Shown: positions 16,466-26,654, counted from the stretch's first letter. The stretch is 45,148 nucleotides of DNA from Candidatus Thiodiazotropha sp. (ex Epidulcina cf. delphinae) (GCA_025656505.1 JAHXHR010000002.1:1-45148), one strand, 5' to 3'. Numbers and translations are program-made. Notes: a model not told the origin generated them from the letters alone.

Positions 16466-16597
16466 TATCCCCCCTGCCACAGGTAAGGTTTTATGTATGG
16501 CGGCGGGATGCTTTTGCTTAGCGAATACCGAGCCTGTATGACTGAACCATACGTGGGGATGGATTTTTACAAAGCTTGCAACTATAGGAAAGTGGAT

Positions 16598-17587
16598 ATG
16601 AAATCTTATTTAACCGCCTTTTCATTTGTTTTGTTGGGCGCTTCTTGCGCCGCTGCCGCAGTGGATGAGCCGATTCAGCCGATCAAGCCGGTGCAGAATA
16701 TCAATCTTGGACAGGTCGAACTGGGTAAAAAACTCTATTTCGACCCTCGGCTCTCCAAGTCAGGCTTTATCTCTTGCAACTCCTGTCACAACTTGAGCAT
16801 GGGGGGCACGGATAATCTGAAGACCTCGATCGGTCACAATTGGCAGCAGGGCCCCATCAATGCGCCGACCGTCCTCAACGCCGGCCTGAATCTGGCTCAG
16901 TTTTGGGATGGACGCGCCGCTGATCTAAAGGCCCAGGCCGGTGGACCGATCGCCAATCCGGGTGAGATGGCCTTCTCCCATACCCTGGCGATCGATGTGT
17001 TGACCTCGATCCCTGCCTATGTCATGGCGTTCAAGCAGGTCTTTGGTACGGACAAAATCACCATCGAACAGGTGACCCAGGCTATCGCTGAGTTCGAGAA
17101 GACCCTGGTGACACCGAACGCCCGCTTTGACCAATGGCTGCTGGGCGACAAAAACGCCCTCACCGAAGAGGAGCTGGCAGGCTATAAGCTCTTCAAGGAG
17201 AGTGGTTGTTCAGCCTGTCACAATGGAGAGGCCGTGGGGGGTAACTCTTTCCAGAAAATGGGTGTTGTTGCATCGTACCAGACCACGAATGCCGCCGAAG
17301 GGCTGAGCGGCGTCACCGGTAAGGATGCCGATCGGTTTAAGTTCAAGGTGCCTACCCTGCGCAATGTGGAGATGACCTATCCCTATTTCCACGATGGTGA
17401 GGCCGCCACCCTGACCGAGGCTGTCGATATCATGGGACGGCTGCAATTAGGCAGGAAATTCAACGACAAAGAGAATGATCAGATTGTGGCGTTCCTGAAG
17501 GCCTTGACCGGCGATCAACCCTCCTTCTTAATGCCGATTCTGCCGCCGTCAACTGAAAAGACACCCTTGCCCAAGCCGTTTGAATAA
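16598..17587 (+). CDS. Di-heme cytochrome c peroxidase
   Basis: Two heme motifs CNSCH and CSACH; KKLYFDPRLSKSGFISCNSCHNLSMGG; signal peptide at the proposed start. Confidence 0.95.
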   Translation: MKSYLTAFSFVLLGASCAAAAVDEPIQPIKPVQNINLGQVELGKKLYFDPRLSKSGFISCNSCHNLSMGGTDNLKTSIGHNWQQGPINAPTVLNAGLNLAQFWDGRAADLKAQAGGPIANPGEMAFSHTLAIDVLTSIPAYVMAFKQVFGTDKITIEQVTQAIAEFEKTLVTPNARFDQWLLGDKNALTEEELAGYKLFKESGCSACHNGEAVGGNSFQKMGVVASYQTTNAAEGLSGVTGKDADRFKFKVPTLRNVEMTYPYFHDGEAATLTEAVDIMGRLQLGRKFNDKENDQIVAFLKALTGDQPSFLMPILPPSTEKTPLPKPFE

Positions 17588-17588
17588 T

Positions 17589-17877
17589 CCTAAAAACCGC
17601 AGTTGACCGCTCCATTCTGATACTAAACTACTGATATGCAAATCATTGACTTCGATTTGCCTATTTACCGGTTGGGTGAACCACGCTACGGGGTGAATTG
17701 CACGCTTGCGGGGGCGCATGGCTGCGTTGCAACGCCTTGGAATAGCATGACTATTCCGCGTTGTTGCGCGCCGTGCAGGGATGCACAAGTGCCGCAAGTA
17801 CAGGGATGCGCAGGAGCGACCCTTGCCCTGCACCCCCGCAAGCGCACACTTCACCCCGTCCAACTGCGGTTTTTAGG
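17589..17877 (+). mobile_element. MITE-like element, family A copy 3 (289 bp)
   Basis: Near-identical to copy 2; sits between convergent stop codons of the peroxidase and glk; no clear target duplication. Confidence 0.87.
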
Positions 17878-17894
17878 TTTACAGTTTCAACGGT

Positions 17895-18878
17895 TTACTG
17901 TAAGCGTGCATAGTGCGCGGCCCCGATCAATGCAGCCTTGTCGTTGAGGATTACGCTGACGGGCATGGCCTGCATGATGTGTCGCATACGGCCTTTGGCG
18001 AGGAAGGTCGGCATGAAGCCGTCATCCCGCAGGAGGGGCAGGATACGCGGCGCGATCCCTCCCCCCAGGTAGACACCGCCTGTGGCCATGATGTTGAGTG
18101 CATGGTTGCCCGCTTCCCGGGCGTAGAGACGGACAAACCGTTCCACAGATTCCCTGCACAGTGGATCGCTCTTTTCCATCCCGGCATTGGCTATGGCCGG
18201 TGCGGCGCCGATTCGGTTCATCTCTTGTCGCAACCATTCCGGTGTGTCTATACCACGATAGCTGCGAAGAAAAGCATGCAGGGTCTCCAGGCCGGGACCT
18301 GAGACCAGGCGCTCCCAGCTGACATGCCCATAGCGATTCGACAGTTTTTCGAAGAGCGCGAATTCCAGTGCATCGGTCGGGCTGAAGTCAGTATGACCTC
18401 CTTCGGAGGGAAAAGGGCAATGAGATTGCCCGTTCCAGTAGAGCCCGGCTTCTCCCAGGCCGGTACCGGCAGAGATAATCGAGCGATTGCCGACAGCGGT
18501 GGCGGAGCCGGGATTGAGGGTGAACAGGTCCGCTTCAGAGAGCATCTCTATGCCCCATGCATTGGCCTCCAGGTCGTTGAGCAACCAGCTATCCTTGAAT
18601 CCGAATCGGCGCCTGATCTCTGCCGCCGAGACCCGCCAGGGCAGGTTTGTGGTGTCACAGGTTTGATCAATGACCGGACCTGCCAGGCCGAGACAGGCGC
18701 GCTCGATGGGTTGTGTGATCGGCTGGTCGAGAAAACGCTGTAGAATCGTCTCGATGGATTCGTGCGCCTGGCTGGAGTAGGTCTGCTCCGTGACAAGCTC
18801 GAGCCGGGTTGCGGAAGAAGCGCGATAAAGGGCGAGCCGGGTATGGGTGCCGCCGATATCGCCAGCCAGTATCTGCAT
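17895..18878 (-). CDS. glk: Glucokinase
   Basis: MQILAGDIGGTHTRLALYR, LGLAGPV, SAGTGLGEAGL, GGVYLGGGIAPRI. Confidence 0.95.
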   Translation of the reverse strand: MQILAGDIGGTHTRLALYRASSATRLELVTEQTYSSQAHESIETILQRFLDQPITQPIERACLGLAGPVIDQTCDTTNLPWRVSAAEIRRRFGFKDSWLLNDLEANAWGIEMLSEADLFTLNPGSATAVGNRSIISAGTGLGEAGLYWNGQSHCPFPSEGGHTDFSPTDALEFALFEKLSNRYGHVSWERLVSGPGLETLHAFLRSYRGIDTPEWLRQEMNRIGAAPAIANAGMEKSDPLCRESVERFVRLYAREAGNHALNIMATGGVYLGGGIAPRILPLLRDDGFMPTFLAKGRMRHIMQAMPVSVILNDKAALIGAAHYARLQ

Positions 18879-18986
18879 GGGAAATCCCTGTGGGTCGATG
18901 GTGAATGGCCGCAATTCTAACGGAAACGGCAGTTGTTGATGTGTGCAATGTGGCTTTTCCGGGGTCAAGGTGAGTAATATACACCC

Positions 18987-21149
18987 ATGGATATCTCTCC
19001 CATACTTGATCCCCTGAACGATGCTCAGCGCGAGGCGGTGACCGCTCCGGTGGGCAATCTGTTGGTCCTTGCGGGCGCCGGTAGCGGCAAGACCCGCGTG
19101 CTGGTGCACAGAATCGCCTGGTTGCTGGCGGTGGAAAACGCTTCCCCTTGGTCTGTATTGGCGGTCACCTTCACCAACAAGGCGGCCAAGGAGATGCGTC
19201 ATCGCATCGAAGCGTTGTTGGGTCAGCCTTTAGGGAGGATGTGGGTCGGCACTTTTCATGGGTTGGCGCACCGGTTGCTACGCGCCCACTGGAAAGAGGC
19301 GGGCTTGCCGCAGAGTTTTCAGATCCTCGATTCCGATGACCAGTTTCGCCTTATCAAGCGGCTGCTGAAGATTCTCGGCCTTGACGATGCGCGCTGGCCG
19401 CCGCGGCAGATTCAATGGTTCATCAATGGTCGAAAGGACGAGGGATTGCGGGCCCAACATCTGGATGACGGCGGCGATCCTTACCAGCAACAGATGATTC
19501 GACTCTACAGCGAGTATCAGGACGCCTGCGAGCGCGGCGGCCTGGTGGATTTTGCCGAACTGTTGCTGCGCGCCCATGAGTTGTTGCGCGAGCGGCCTGA
19601 TGTGTTGCAACACTACCAGGAGCAATTCCGACACGTGCTGGTGGACGAGTTCCAGGATACCAACTCGATCCAGTATGCTTGGCTGAGACTGCTCGCTGAT
19701 CGACGCAACAATCTCTTTGTGGTGGGGGACGACGATCAGTCGATCTACGGCTGGCGCGGCGCGCAAGTGGAGAACATCCAGCGTTTCCAAAGCCACTATC
19801 AGGAGAGCAAATTGGTGCGCCTGGAGCAGAACTACCGCTCCACCGGTAACATCCTCAATGCCGCCAACGCCTTGATCAACAATAATCCGTCGCGTTTGGG
19901 CAAGCAGCTCTGGACCGAGGACGGCGAAGGGGAGCCGATCAATCTCTACGCCGCCTTCAACGAGGTCGATGAAGCGCGTTTCGTTGTCGAGCGGCTCCGC
20001 CAGTTCGTCGACCAGGGGCGCACCCGAGCGGAAACGGCGATCCTCTACCGCACCACGGCCCAGTCACGCCTGTTCGAGGAGGCTCTGGTCCAGGCCGCCG
20101 TTCCCTATCGGGTGTATGGCGGGTTGCGTTTCTTCGAGCGCGCCGAGATCAAGGATGCCTTGGCCTATCTGCGGCTGCTCAGCAATCCGCAGGATGACAG
20201 TGGCTTCGAACGGGCGGTCAATATGCCGCCCAGGGGGATAGGGCCTAAGACCATGGATGCGGTACGCGCCCATGCCAGAGATTTCACCTGTCCGTTGTGG
20301 CGGGCCGCCGGCGCATTGCTTGACGGCGGTGCGTTACCCAAGCGTGCGGCAAGCGCGTTGCAGGGCTTTGTTGACCTGATCGAAACGCTGCGGGCGGACA
20401 CGGTGGATCTCATGCTGCCGGAGAAGGTGGAGCAGGTGCTCAGCAGCAGCGGATTGCCGGCGCACTTCGATAAGAGCAGCGACGGTAAAGGGATCGACCG
20501 CAGAGAGAACCTGGAGGAGTTGGTTAATGCGACGCGCCGGTTCAGCCACGGGGCGGAAGAGGATGACGGGCTGGACGAGCTTTCCGCCTTTCTGTCCCAT
20601 GCCGCGCTGGAAGCTGGCGATGCTCAAGGCGGTCCATACGAGGATTGTGTCCAACTGATGACCCTGCATTCGGCCAAGGGACTGGAGTTTCCACTGGTGT
20701 TTCTGGTCGGCATGGAGGAAGGGCTGTTTCCCCACAGCATGTCGGCGAACGATCCGGCGCGCCTGGAGGAGGAGCGTCGACTCTGTTATGTGGGCGTGAC
20801 CCGCGCCATGCGGGTGCTCTATCTCTGCCATGCGGAGAGCCGGCGGTTGCATGGCAGCGACAGCTATCCCCTGCCCTCCCGTTTCATCCGCGAGATACCG
20901 TCGGAATTGATGCGGGAGGTGCGCGCAGGTCCCACCATCAGCCACCCCGTTTACGGTGGCGCACCCTATCTCGATGCTGCGGAGCTAAGCGGATTCGATC
21001 TGGGGCAACGGGTGCGGCATGCGAAATTCGGCGAGGGCGTGGTGTTGAATGCCGAAGGTCAGGGGCGAAGCGCCCGGGTACAGGTCAACTTCGAGGAGGT
21101 CGGCAGCAAGTGGTTGGTGGTGGCCTATGCCAATTTGTCGTCTTGCTGA
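18987..21149 (+). CDS. uvrD: DNA helicase II, UvrD family
   Basis: LNDAQREAVTAPVGNLLVLAGAGSGKTRVLVHRIAWLL, VDEFQDTN, GDDDQSIYGWRGA, LMTLHSAKGLEFPLVFLVGMEEGLFPH. Confidence 0.97.
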   Translation: MDISPILDPLNDAQREAVTAPVGNLLVLAGAGSGKTRVLVHRIAWLLAVENASPWSVLAVTFTNKAAKEMRHRIEALLGQPLGRMWVGTFHGLAHRLLRAHWKEAGLPQSFQILDSDDQFRLIKRLLKILGLDDARWPPRQIQWFINGRKDEGLRAQHLDDGGDPYQQQMIRLYSEYQDACERGGLVDFAELLLRAHELLRERPDVLQHYQEQFRHVLVDEFQDTNSIQYAWLRLLADRRNNLFVVGDDDQSIYGWRGAQVENIQRFQSHYQESKLVRLEQNYRSTGNILNAANALINNNPSRLGKQLWTEDGEGEPINLYAAFNEVDEARFVVERLRQFVDQGRTRAETAILYRTTAQSRLFEEALVQAAVPYRVYGGLRFFERAEIKDALAYLRLLSNPQDDSGFERAVNMPPRGIGPKTMDAVRAHARDFTCPLWRAAGALLDGGALPKRAASALQGFVDLIETLRADTVDLMLPEKVEQVLSSSGLPAHFDKSSDGKGIDRRENLEELVNATRRFSHGAEEDDGLDELSAFLSHAALEAGDAQGGPYEDCVQLMTLHSAKGLEFPLVFLVGMEEGLFPHSMSANDPARLEEERRLCYVGVTRAMRVLYLCHAESRRLHGSDSYPLPSRFIREIPSELMREVRAGPTISHPVYGGAPYLDAAELSGFDLGQRVRHAKFGEGVVLNAEGQGRSARVQVNFEEVGSKWLVVAYANLSSC

Positions 21150-21209
21150 ATATGCCATGCCGGCAAAGAGGCAAAGTAATCCATACGTCATGAGGAATAG
21201 GAGCGTTGT

Positions 21210-22295
21210 ATGAAACGTCGTGAATTTATCAGGAAGGCGGGCGCCGGCTCCCTGGTTGTGGGCGCTGGTCTGGCAGGTGTTCGGACGGCTGAAGCGAAGG
21301 CCGAGATCAAGTGGAAGATGGTCACTACCTGGCCGAGGAACTTTCCCGGTCTCGGCACCGGCGCCAACAAGTTGGCCAAGGTGATCAATGAGATGAGTGG
21401 TGGCCGGATGCATGTCAAGGTGTATGGCGCCAAAGAGTTGGTGCCCGCCTTTGAGGTATTCGATGCCGTTGCACGGGGCACGGCCGAGATCGGCCATGGC
21501 GCCGCCTATTACTGGAAAGGTAAAAGCGAGACCGCGCAATTCTTCTCCACCGTTCCTTTCGGCATGACTGCGCAGGAGATGAACGGCTGGCTCTACTTTG
21601 GCGGAGGTCTCGAATTATGGCGCGAACTCTACAAGCCTTTCGGCCTGATTCCCGCCCCTGGGGGGAATACCGGGATGCAGATGGGGGGGTGGTTCAATAA
21701 GGAGATCAAGAGTGTCCGCGACCTCAAGGGGTTGAAGATGCGCATCCCGGGTCTTGGCGGGGAGGTGCTGAAACGGGCAGGGGGCACACCGGTCAATCTG
21801 CCGGGTGGCGAACTCTTCACCTCGCTGCAATCCGGCGCCATCGACGCCACAGAGTGGGTCAATCCCTATAACGACTTGGCGTTCGGTCTCTTCAAAGCGG
21901 CCAAATACTACTACTATCCTGGGTTTCACGAGCCGGGCACCACCATGGAGGCGATTATCAATCAGAAGGCCTTCATCGCCCTGCCCAAGGATCTGCAGGC
22001 CATTGCGCTCAATGCCTGTAAGATCGCCAACCAGGAGATGCTGGCGGAGTACACCGCACGCAACCCGGCAGCGTTGAAGACATTGGTGGAAAAGCACAAA
22101 GTCGATATCCGCACCTATCCCGGCGATGTGCTGGAGACCTTGCGAAAATATTCCCGGGAAGTGGTTGAGGAATTGGCCCGTAAAGATGCTTTCGCCAAGA
22201 AGGTTCATGACTCGTACATGGATTTTCTCGAGGGATCCAGGGAGTGGGGCTCCATTTCGGATTTTGCCTACCTGCAGGCCCGTGACAAGGCTTGA
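21210..22295 (+). CDS. TRAP transporter solute-binding protein, DctP/TakP type, Tat-like signal
   Basis: MKRREFIRKAGAGSLVVGAGLAG; KLAKVINEMSGGRMHVKVYGAKEL; GLKMRIPGLGGEVLKRAGGTPV. Confidence 0.93.
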   Translation: MKRREFIRKAGAGSLVVGAGLAGVRTAEAKAEIKWKMVTTWPRNFPGLGTGANKLAKVINEMSGGRMHVKVYGAKELVPAFEVFDAVARGTAEIGHGAAYYWKGKSETAQFFSTVPFGMTAQEMNGWLYFGGGLELWRELYKPFGLIPAPGGNTGMQMGGWFNKEIKSVRDLKGLKMRIPGLGGEVLKRAGGTPVNLPGGELFTSLQSGAIDATEWVNPYNDLAFGLFKAAKYYYYPGFHEPGTTMEAIINQKAFIALPKDLQAIALNACKIANQEMLAEYTARNPAALKTLVEKHKVDIRTYPGDVLETLRKYSREVVEELARKDAFAKKVHDSYMDFLEGSREWGSISDFAYLQARDKA

Positions 22296-22365
22296 CCTAT
22301 CGCTGTCGCAGGGTGTGGCGGACGGCGGGCGCAGGAAAGATGAGGATTGTCGGTGCAGGATCACC

Positions 22366-22417
22366 CCCCTGCACCCCGCCAGCGCACACTTCACCCCGTC
22401 CAACTGCGGTTTTTAGG
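22366..22417 (+). repeat. Truncated family A element (right end only, about 50 bp)
   Basis: CCCTGCACCCCGCCAGCGCACACTTCACCCCGTCCAACTGCGGTTTTTAGG, near-identical to right ends of copies 2 and 3. Confidence 0.85.
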
Positions 22418-23575
22418 TTGAACCTACCTCCTCTCTCACTCTACATCCATATACCCTGGTGCAGGCGTAAGTGCCCCTATTGCGATTTCAACTCCCATGC
22501 AGTGGAAGGGAGGGTCGATGAAGAGGTCTATATCGATGCGATGTTACGGGATCTGGAGGCAGACCTGCCGTTGCTGTGCGGACGGTCTTTCGAGACCATC
22601 TTCATCGGGGGCGGCACCCCGAGTCTTTTCTCCGCAGATGCGATTGGATGTCTGCTGGAGGGGGTTGGCGGGCTCATCGATTGTACGCAAGCGTCGGAGA
22701 TCACCCTCGAGGCCAACCCCGGAGCCCTGGAAACCGAGCGGTTTTCCGGCTACCGGGAAGCGGGCGTCACCCGGCTCTCCCTGGGCGTGCAGAGTCTGAA
22801 TGCCCCGGCCCTGCAGGCATTGGGACGCATCCATGGTCCGCAACAAGCGATCGATGCGGTCACCAGGGCAAAACAGGCGGGGTTCAAACACATCAACCTG
22901 GATATGATGTTCGGTTTGCCGCAACAGACACCAGCCATGGCGATGGAGGATTTAGCATCGGTCATCGAACTGGGGGTGGGTCATCTCTCCTATTATCAGT
23001 TGACCCTGGAGCCCAATACCCCGTTTCATCACACACCGCCGCCACTGCCTGATGAGGAGACGCTTTGGCGTATCCAGCAGCAAGGGCATGCTATGCTGGC
23101 GCAGGCCGGTTTCGAGCACTACGAAATCTCAGCCTTTGCCAGGCAGGGGGAGAAGTGCCGCCATAATCTCAACTATTGGCGCTTTGGGGACTACCTGGGT
23201 ATCGGGGCCGGGGCGCATGCCAAGGTGACAGCGCCGGACGGCGTCATCAAGCGCTTTTGGAAATATCGCCACCCCAGCGATTATCTGGCGGCCGGCTCGG
23301 GTTCTACCGGATATATCCAGGGCGAGCGAACCCTACTGTCCCCGGATCTGCTATTGGAGTTCATGATGAATGCACTGCGGCTGTCTGCGGGGGTCGAGAC
23401 CACGCTGTTGCAAGCGACCACCGGCCTGCCCGTCACAGCTATCCGGGATCTGCTGAATCGCGCCGTGGCCAGGGGTTTAATCCTGCCGGTGAATGAGCGG
23501 TTGCGCCCCACCCCGCTCGGCCGACGGTTTCTCAATGATTTACTCGCAATTTTTCAAGTTAAGAGCATTGCTTAA
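22418..23575 (+). CDS. hemW: Heme chaperone/coproporphyrinogen III oxidase-like radical SAM protein HemW
   Basis: LPPLSLYIHIPWCRRKCPYCDFNSH; TTG start proposed by family alignment; ORF track start 22292 reads through the repeat. Confidence 0.9.
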   Translation: MNLPPLSLYIHIPWCRRKCPYCDFNSHAVEGRVDEEVYIDAMLRDLEADLPLLCGRSFETIFIGGGTPSLFSADAIGCLLEGVGGLIDCTQASEITLEANPGALETERFSGYREAGVTRLSLGVQSLNAPALQALGRIHGPQQAIDAVTRAKQAGFKHINLDMMFGLPQQTPAMAMEDLASVIELGVGHLSYYQLTLEPNTPFHHTPPPLPDEETLWRIQQQGHAMLAQAGFEHYEISAFARQGEKCRHNLNYWRFGDYLGIGAGAHAKVTAPDGVIKRFWKYRHPSDYLAAGSGSTGYIQGERTLLSPDLLLEFMMNALRLSAGVETTLLQATTGLPVTAIRDLLNRAVARGLILPVNERLRPTPLGRRFLNDLLAIFQVKSIA

Positions 23576-23767
23576 TTTGGCTATGCGAGCAGATCCTAAG
23601 GCTCATGCTAACGATGTTCCTGTGGGGCGTGGGGAAAAGGCGCTGTGGATGCGAGATGCAGCTCGAAAGCAAAGTTGTTGCGGCCGTAGCGGTGCTATTT
23701 TCTGCCTCTTTCCCGTCGAGGGTTTTTCGGATTACCGGCGGAAAAGATCTCCTTCGGGATCACGGAT

Positions 23768-24223
23768 TCAACTTTCAAGCCGACACTGGGTGAGGAAGGC
23801 TTCCAGGCCGACCTCTTCCGCATAGGCCTTCAATGCCTTGGGGCGCGGACCCTTCTCCTTGACCGCGAAGACCTGTTTCGGATTGCTTGGCAGATTACCG
23901 TATTCACCGGCCGGTATCTTGATGGTTGCCTTTGCATTGACGGGTTTTCGGCCCTTGCGCGCAGTCCTTTTTTTAGCCACTCTTTTAGCCGTTGCGGCGC
24001 CTTCGTTCGCTTCCCCCTCAATTCTATGGATGACGCGGCTCGCCCTTGTATAGTGAAAACGGACAAATGCCTCAAAGCTTACACCGTTGTCTTTGAGGAT
24101 TTTTGTGATCTGGCCGTTTGCGGTATCGAGGGCCTTATTCTCCTGCTCGGCCTTTTCCTGCTCCTTTTCCAGTCGTGCAATCTTCGCCTTTAGGCTTTCG
24201 ATCTCTTTTTTGATGTTTGCCAT
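23768..24223 (-). CDS. H-NS/MvaT-like nucleoid-associated protein (tentative)
   Basis: N-terminal coiled coil plus C-terminal basic region YGNLPSNPKQVFAVKEKGPRPKALKAYAEEVG resembling H-NS-type DNA-binding segments. Confidence 0.5.
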   Translation of the reverse strand: MANIKKEIESLKAKIARLEKEQEKAEQENKALDTANGQITKILKDNGVSFEAFVRFHYTRASRVIHRIEGEANEGAATAKRVAKKRTARKGRKPVNAKATIKIPAGEYGNLPSNPKQVFAVKEKGPRPKALKAYAEEVGLEAFLTQCRLES

Positions 24224-24378
24224 AACTCCCCATACCTTTTGATATACCTTACGTGAATTCTAAGATGGTTTTATATTCGATGGCAAATGCTGTGCGAGCC
24301 ATCGCCGGAAACCCTGAAAAAATATAATGCAAAGATCGCTATGAAACGCAAAAGACGCAAACAGCATAGGACAGTACA

Positions 24379-24545
24379 CTAGGGGGCGTTCTCAATCATC
24401 GTTCGTGGCGTGATTCCGGCCCTTTTCCGCGCCGGCGGCGTTGCGATTCGTTGCAATAGAATGACTATTACGCCTCATCGCGCCTTGCCGGCACGAAAAA
24501 TGACTCAGAATCACGCTCACTCAGCTAATTGAGAACGCCCCCTAG
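24379..24545. mobile_element. MITE-like element, family C (167 bp)
   Basis: 18-bp perfect inverted repeats CTAGGGGGCGTTCTCAAT / ATTGAGAACGCCCCCTAG; internal AATAG-AATGA-CTATT hairpin. Confidence 0.82.
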
Positions 24546-24726
24546 GTTGAACGGTATGGGTCAAAATCTTGTCAGTATAGTAACATAGTTGCTAACAAGT
24601 TGTTTTTAATGGACTTAGCGCTGTGCTGACTGGCTCCATGAGAGGAATTTCAGGAATTTCCATCGGGGACAGGGTTGGTCGGCTGTGTTAGCGTTGTAAT
24701 ATAGAAGGTCTTACGAGGATTGCCCG

Positions 24727-25077
24727 ATGAGCCAGATAGTAGATCACCATAAACTCGATTTCGACCATCTTCTCAGCTTGGCGGAGAAAGATCCGGTGCG
24801 ATTCGAAGATATGCGGCAGGAGGCGATAGATGCCTATATCGCCACCCTACCCGCCGATAGACAGGTGCGAATGCGCCGATTGCAGTGGCGCATCGATCAG
24901 GAGCGAAGAAACCGCTCTCCCCTGAGCGCATGCATGCGGATCTCGGGCATGATGTGGGAACACATAGTGGGACCACGGGGATTGCTAGGATGCCTTCAGG
25001 GGGATTGGACGATTACCGCCGGCTCCCAGCGCGTAAAGTGTAGCGTCGTCGAGTTCCCGGCAGAACCCCCCATGTGA
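24727..25077 (+). CDS. DUF3135-like small protein
   Basis: DFDHLLSLAEKDPVRFEDMRQEAIDAYIATLPADRQVRMRRLQWRIDQERR. Confidence 0.7.
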   Translation: MSQIVDHHKLDFDHLLSLAEKDPVRFEDMRQEAIDAYIATLPADRQVRMRRLQWRIDQERRNRSPLSACMRISGMMWEHIVGPRGLLGCLQGDWTITAGSQRVKCSVVEFPAEPPM

Positions 25078-25177
25078 CCCATGCTTGCCACGGAAGGCGG
25101 CTTGGCTTATCATCCCGTTCTTCCCCTGCCCGAGTCGGTAGGTTGTCAACGATATCCCTATCACAAGTGAGTCAGTC

Positions 25178-25381
25178 ATGAAACCGGATATTCATCCTCG
25201 ATACGAGGAGATCAAGGTCGTCTGCAGTTGCGGCAACGAAATCGTCACCCGCTCTACGTTGGGCCGGGAAGAGATCCATGTCGAGGTCTGTTCCTCCTGC
25301 CATCCTTTCTACACCGGTAAGCAGAAAATCCTCGATACGGCCGGCCGGGTGGACAAGTTTCGCAAGAAGTACAACCGTTAG
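25178..25381 (+). CDS. rpmE: 50S ribosomal protein L31
   Basis: [27 protein letters not shown]...[28 protein letters not shown]. Confidence 0.97.
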   Translation: MKPDIHPRYEEIKVVCSCGNEIVTRSTLGREEIHVEVCSSCHPFYTGKQKILDTAGRVDKFRKKYNR

Positions 25382-25578
25382 GCCGGCAGCTTCTCCGTTG
25401 CGTCTATCCTCGATGCTGACGGTGGTGTCGTCCGGCCCCAGATGGGCTCCGCACTGCGGGGCCTTTTTGTTGGTGCGGTCCGGTAGGGCGCAAGAGGACA
25501 AAGCCTGGCTGACGCCAGTCAGGAGCGCAACCCGGTGCGGCGAGGCTGGGCGGGCCGGTGGAATATCGGGAAGGAGAG

Positions 25579-25674
25579 ACCCTGATGAAGGGGTATCCGG
25601 CCTATGACGGCGCAATCCAGGGCAAACGACCGGGTATTCTGGTGGTGCATGAGTGGTGAGGGCTCAATGATTGA
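25579..25674 (+). pseudogene. Remnant of a dienelactone hydrolase-family gene
   Basis: Frame reads LMKGYPAYDGAIQGKRPGILVVHEW*GLND*, a DLH N-terminal segment broken by stops. Confidence 0.65.
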
Positions 25675-25730
25675 GGGAATACCGCCCCTGAGCAACGAAC
25701 TCGATGCGAGGGCGCGCTCACAGGCTAGTC

Positions 25731-26612
25731 CTAATGTCGGTCTGAACCAAGCAACTCAGCCATCCGGTTACCCATTTCAGCAGGGGATCTCACCACCTGG
25801 GCGCCGGCGGCTTCCAATGCCTCGAATTTGGCCTCAGCCATGCCTTTGCCGCCGCTGATGATGGCGCCGGCATGGCCCATGCGCTTGCCTGATGGAGCGG
25901 TGACCCCGGCAATGTAGGCCACTACGGGCTTTTTCACATGGGCCTTGATGTAGTCGGCGGCCTCTTCCTCGGCGGAGCCGCCGATCTCACCCACCATGAT
26001 AACCCCCTCGGTCTGCTCATCCTCTCCGAACATCCTCAGGCAGTCGATGAAACTGGTGCCGTTGATAGGGTCGCCGCCCAGACCGACACAAGTGCTTTGG
26101 CCGAGGCCGGCCAGGGTGGTCTGATGTACTGCCTCATAGGTCAGCGTGCCGGACCGGGACATCACCCCGACCCGGCCGGGTTGATGGATCGCACCGGGCA
26201 TAATGCCGATCTTGCATTCGCCGGGGGTGATGATACCGGGACAATTCGGTCCGACAAGCCGGGCTTGGTAAGATTTCAAGGCCTCCTTTACTTTCAGCAT
26301 ATCGAGTATCGGTATGCCTTCGGTGATGCAGGCGATGACCTTGATGCCGGCATCCGCCGCCTCGATGACGGCGTCGGCAGCGAAAGGCGGCGGCACATAG
26401 ATCATGCTGGCATCGGCGCCGGTTGCAGCCACCGCATCGTGAACGGTATCGAAGACCGGCCGGTCGAGATGTGACTGCCCCCCCTTGCCGGGCGTGACGC
26501 CCCCCACCAGGGCGGTGCCGTAAGCGATGGCCTGTTGTGAATGAAAGGTGCCCTGCTTACCGGTGAAGCCCTGACAGATAACGCGCGTGTTTTTGTTGAC
26601 GAGAATGCTCAT
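25731..26612 (-). CDS. sucD: Succinate--CoA ligase subunit alpha
   Basis: [50 protein letters not shown]. Confidence 0.97.
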   Translation of the reverse strand: MSILVNKNTRVICQGFTGKQGTFHSQQAIAYGTALVGGVTPGKGGQSHLDRPVFDTVHDAVAATGADASMIYVPPPFAADAVIEAADAGIKVIACITEGIPILDMLKVKEALKSYQARLVGPNCPGIITPGECKIGIMPGAIHQPGRVGVMSRSGTLTYEAVHQTTLAGLGQSTCVGLGGDPINGTSFIDCLRMFGEDEQTEGVIMVGEIGGSAEEEAADYIKAHVKKPVVAYIAGVTAPSGKRMGHAGAIISGGKGMAEAKFEALEAAGAQVVRSPAEMGNRMAELLGSDRH

Positions 26613-26654
26613 TGTTGTAGGTATCCTGTAATTTTTTGCGTGATTTGCCTGGGT

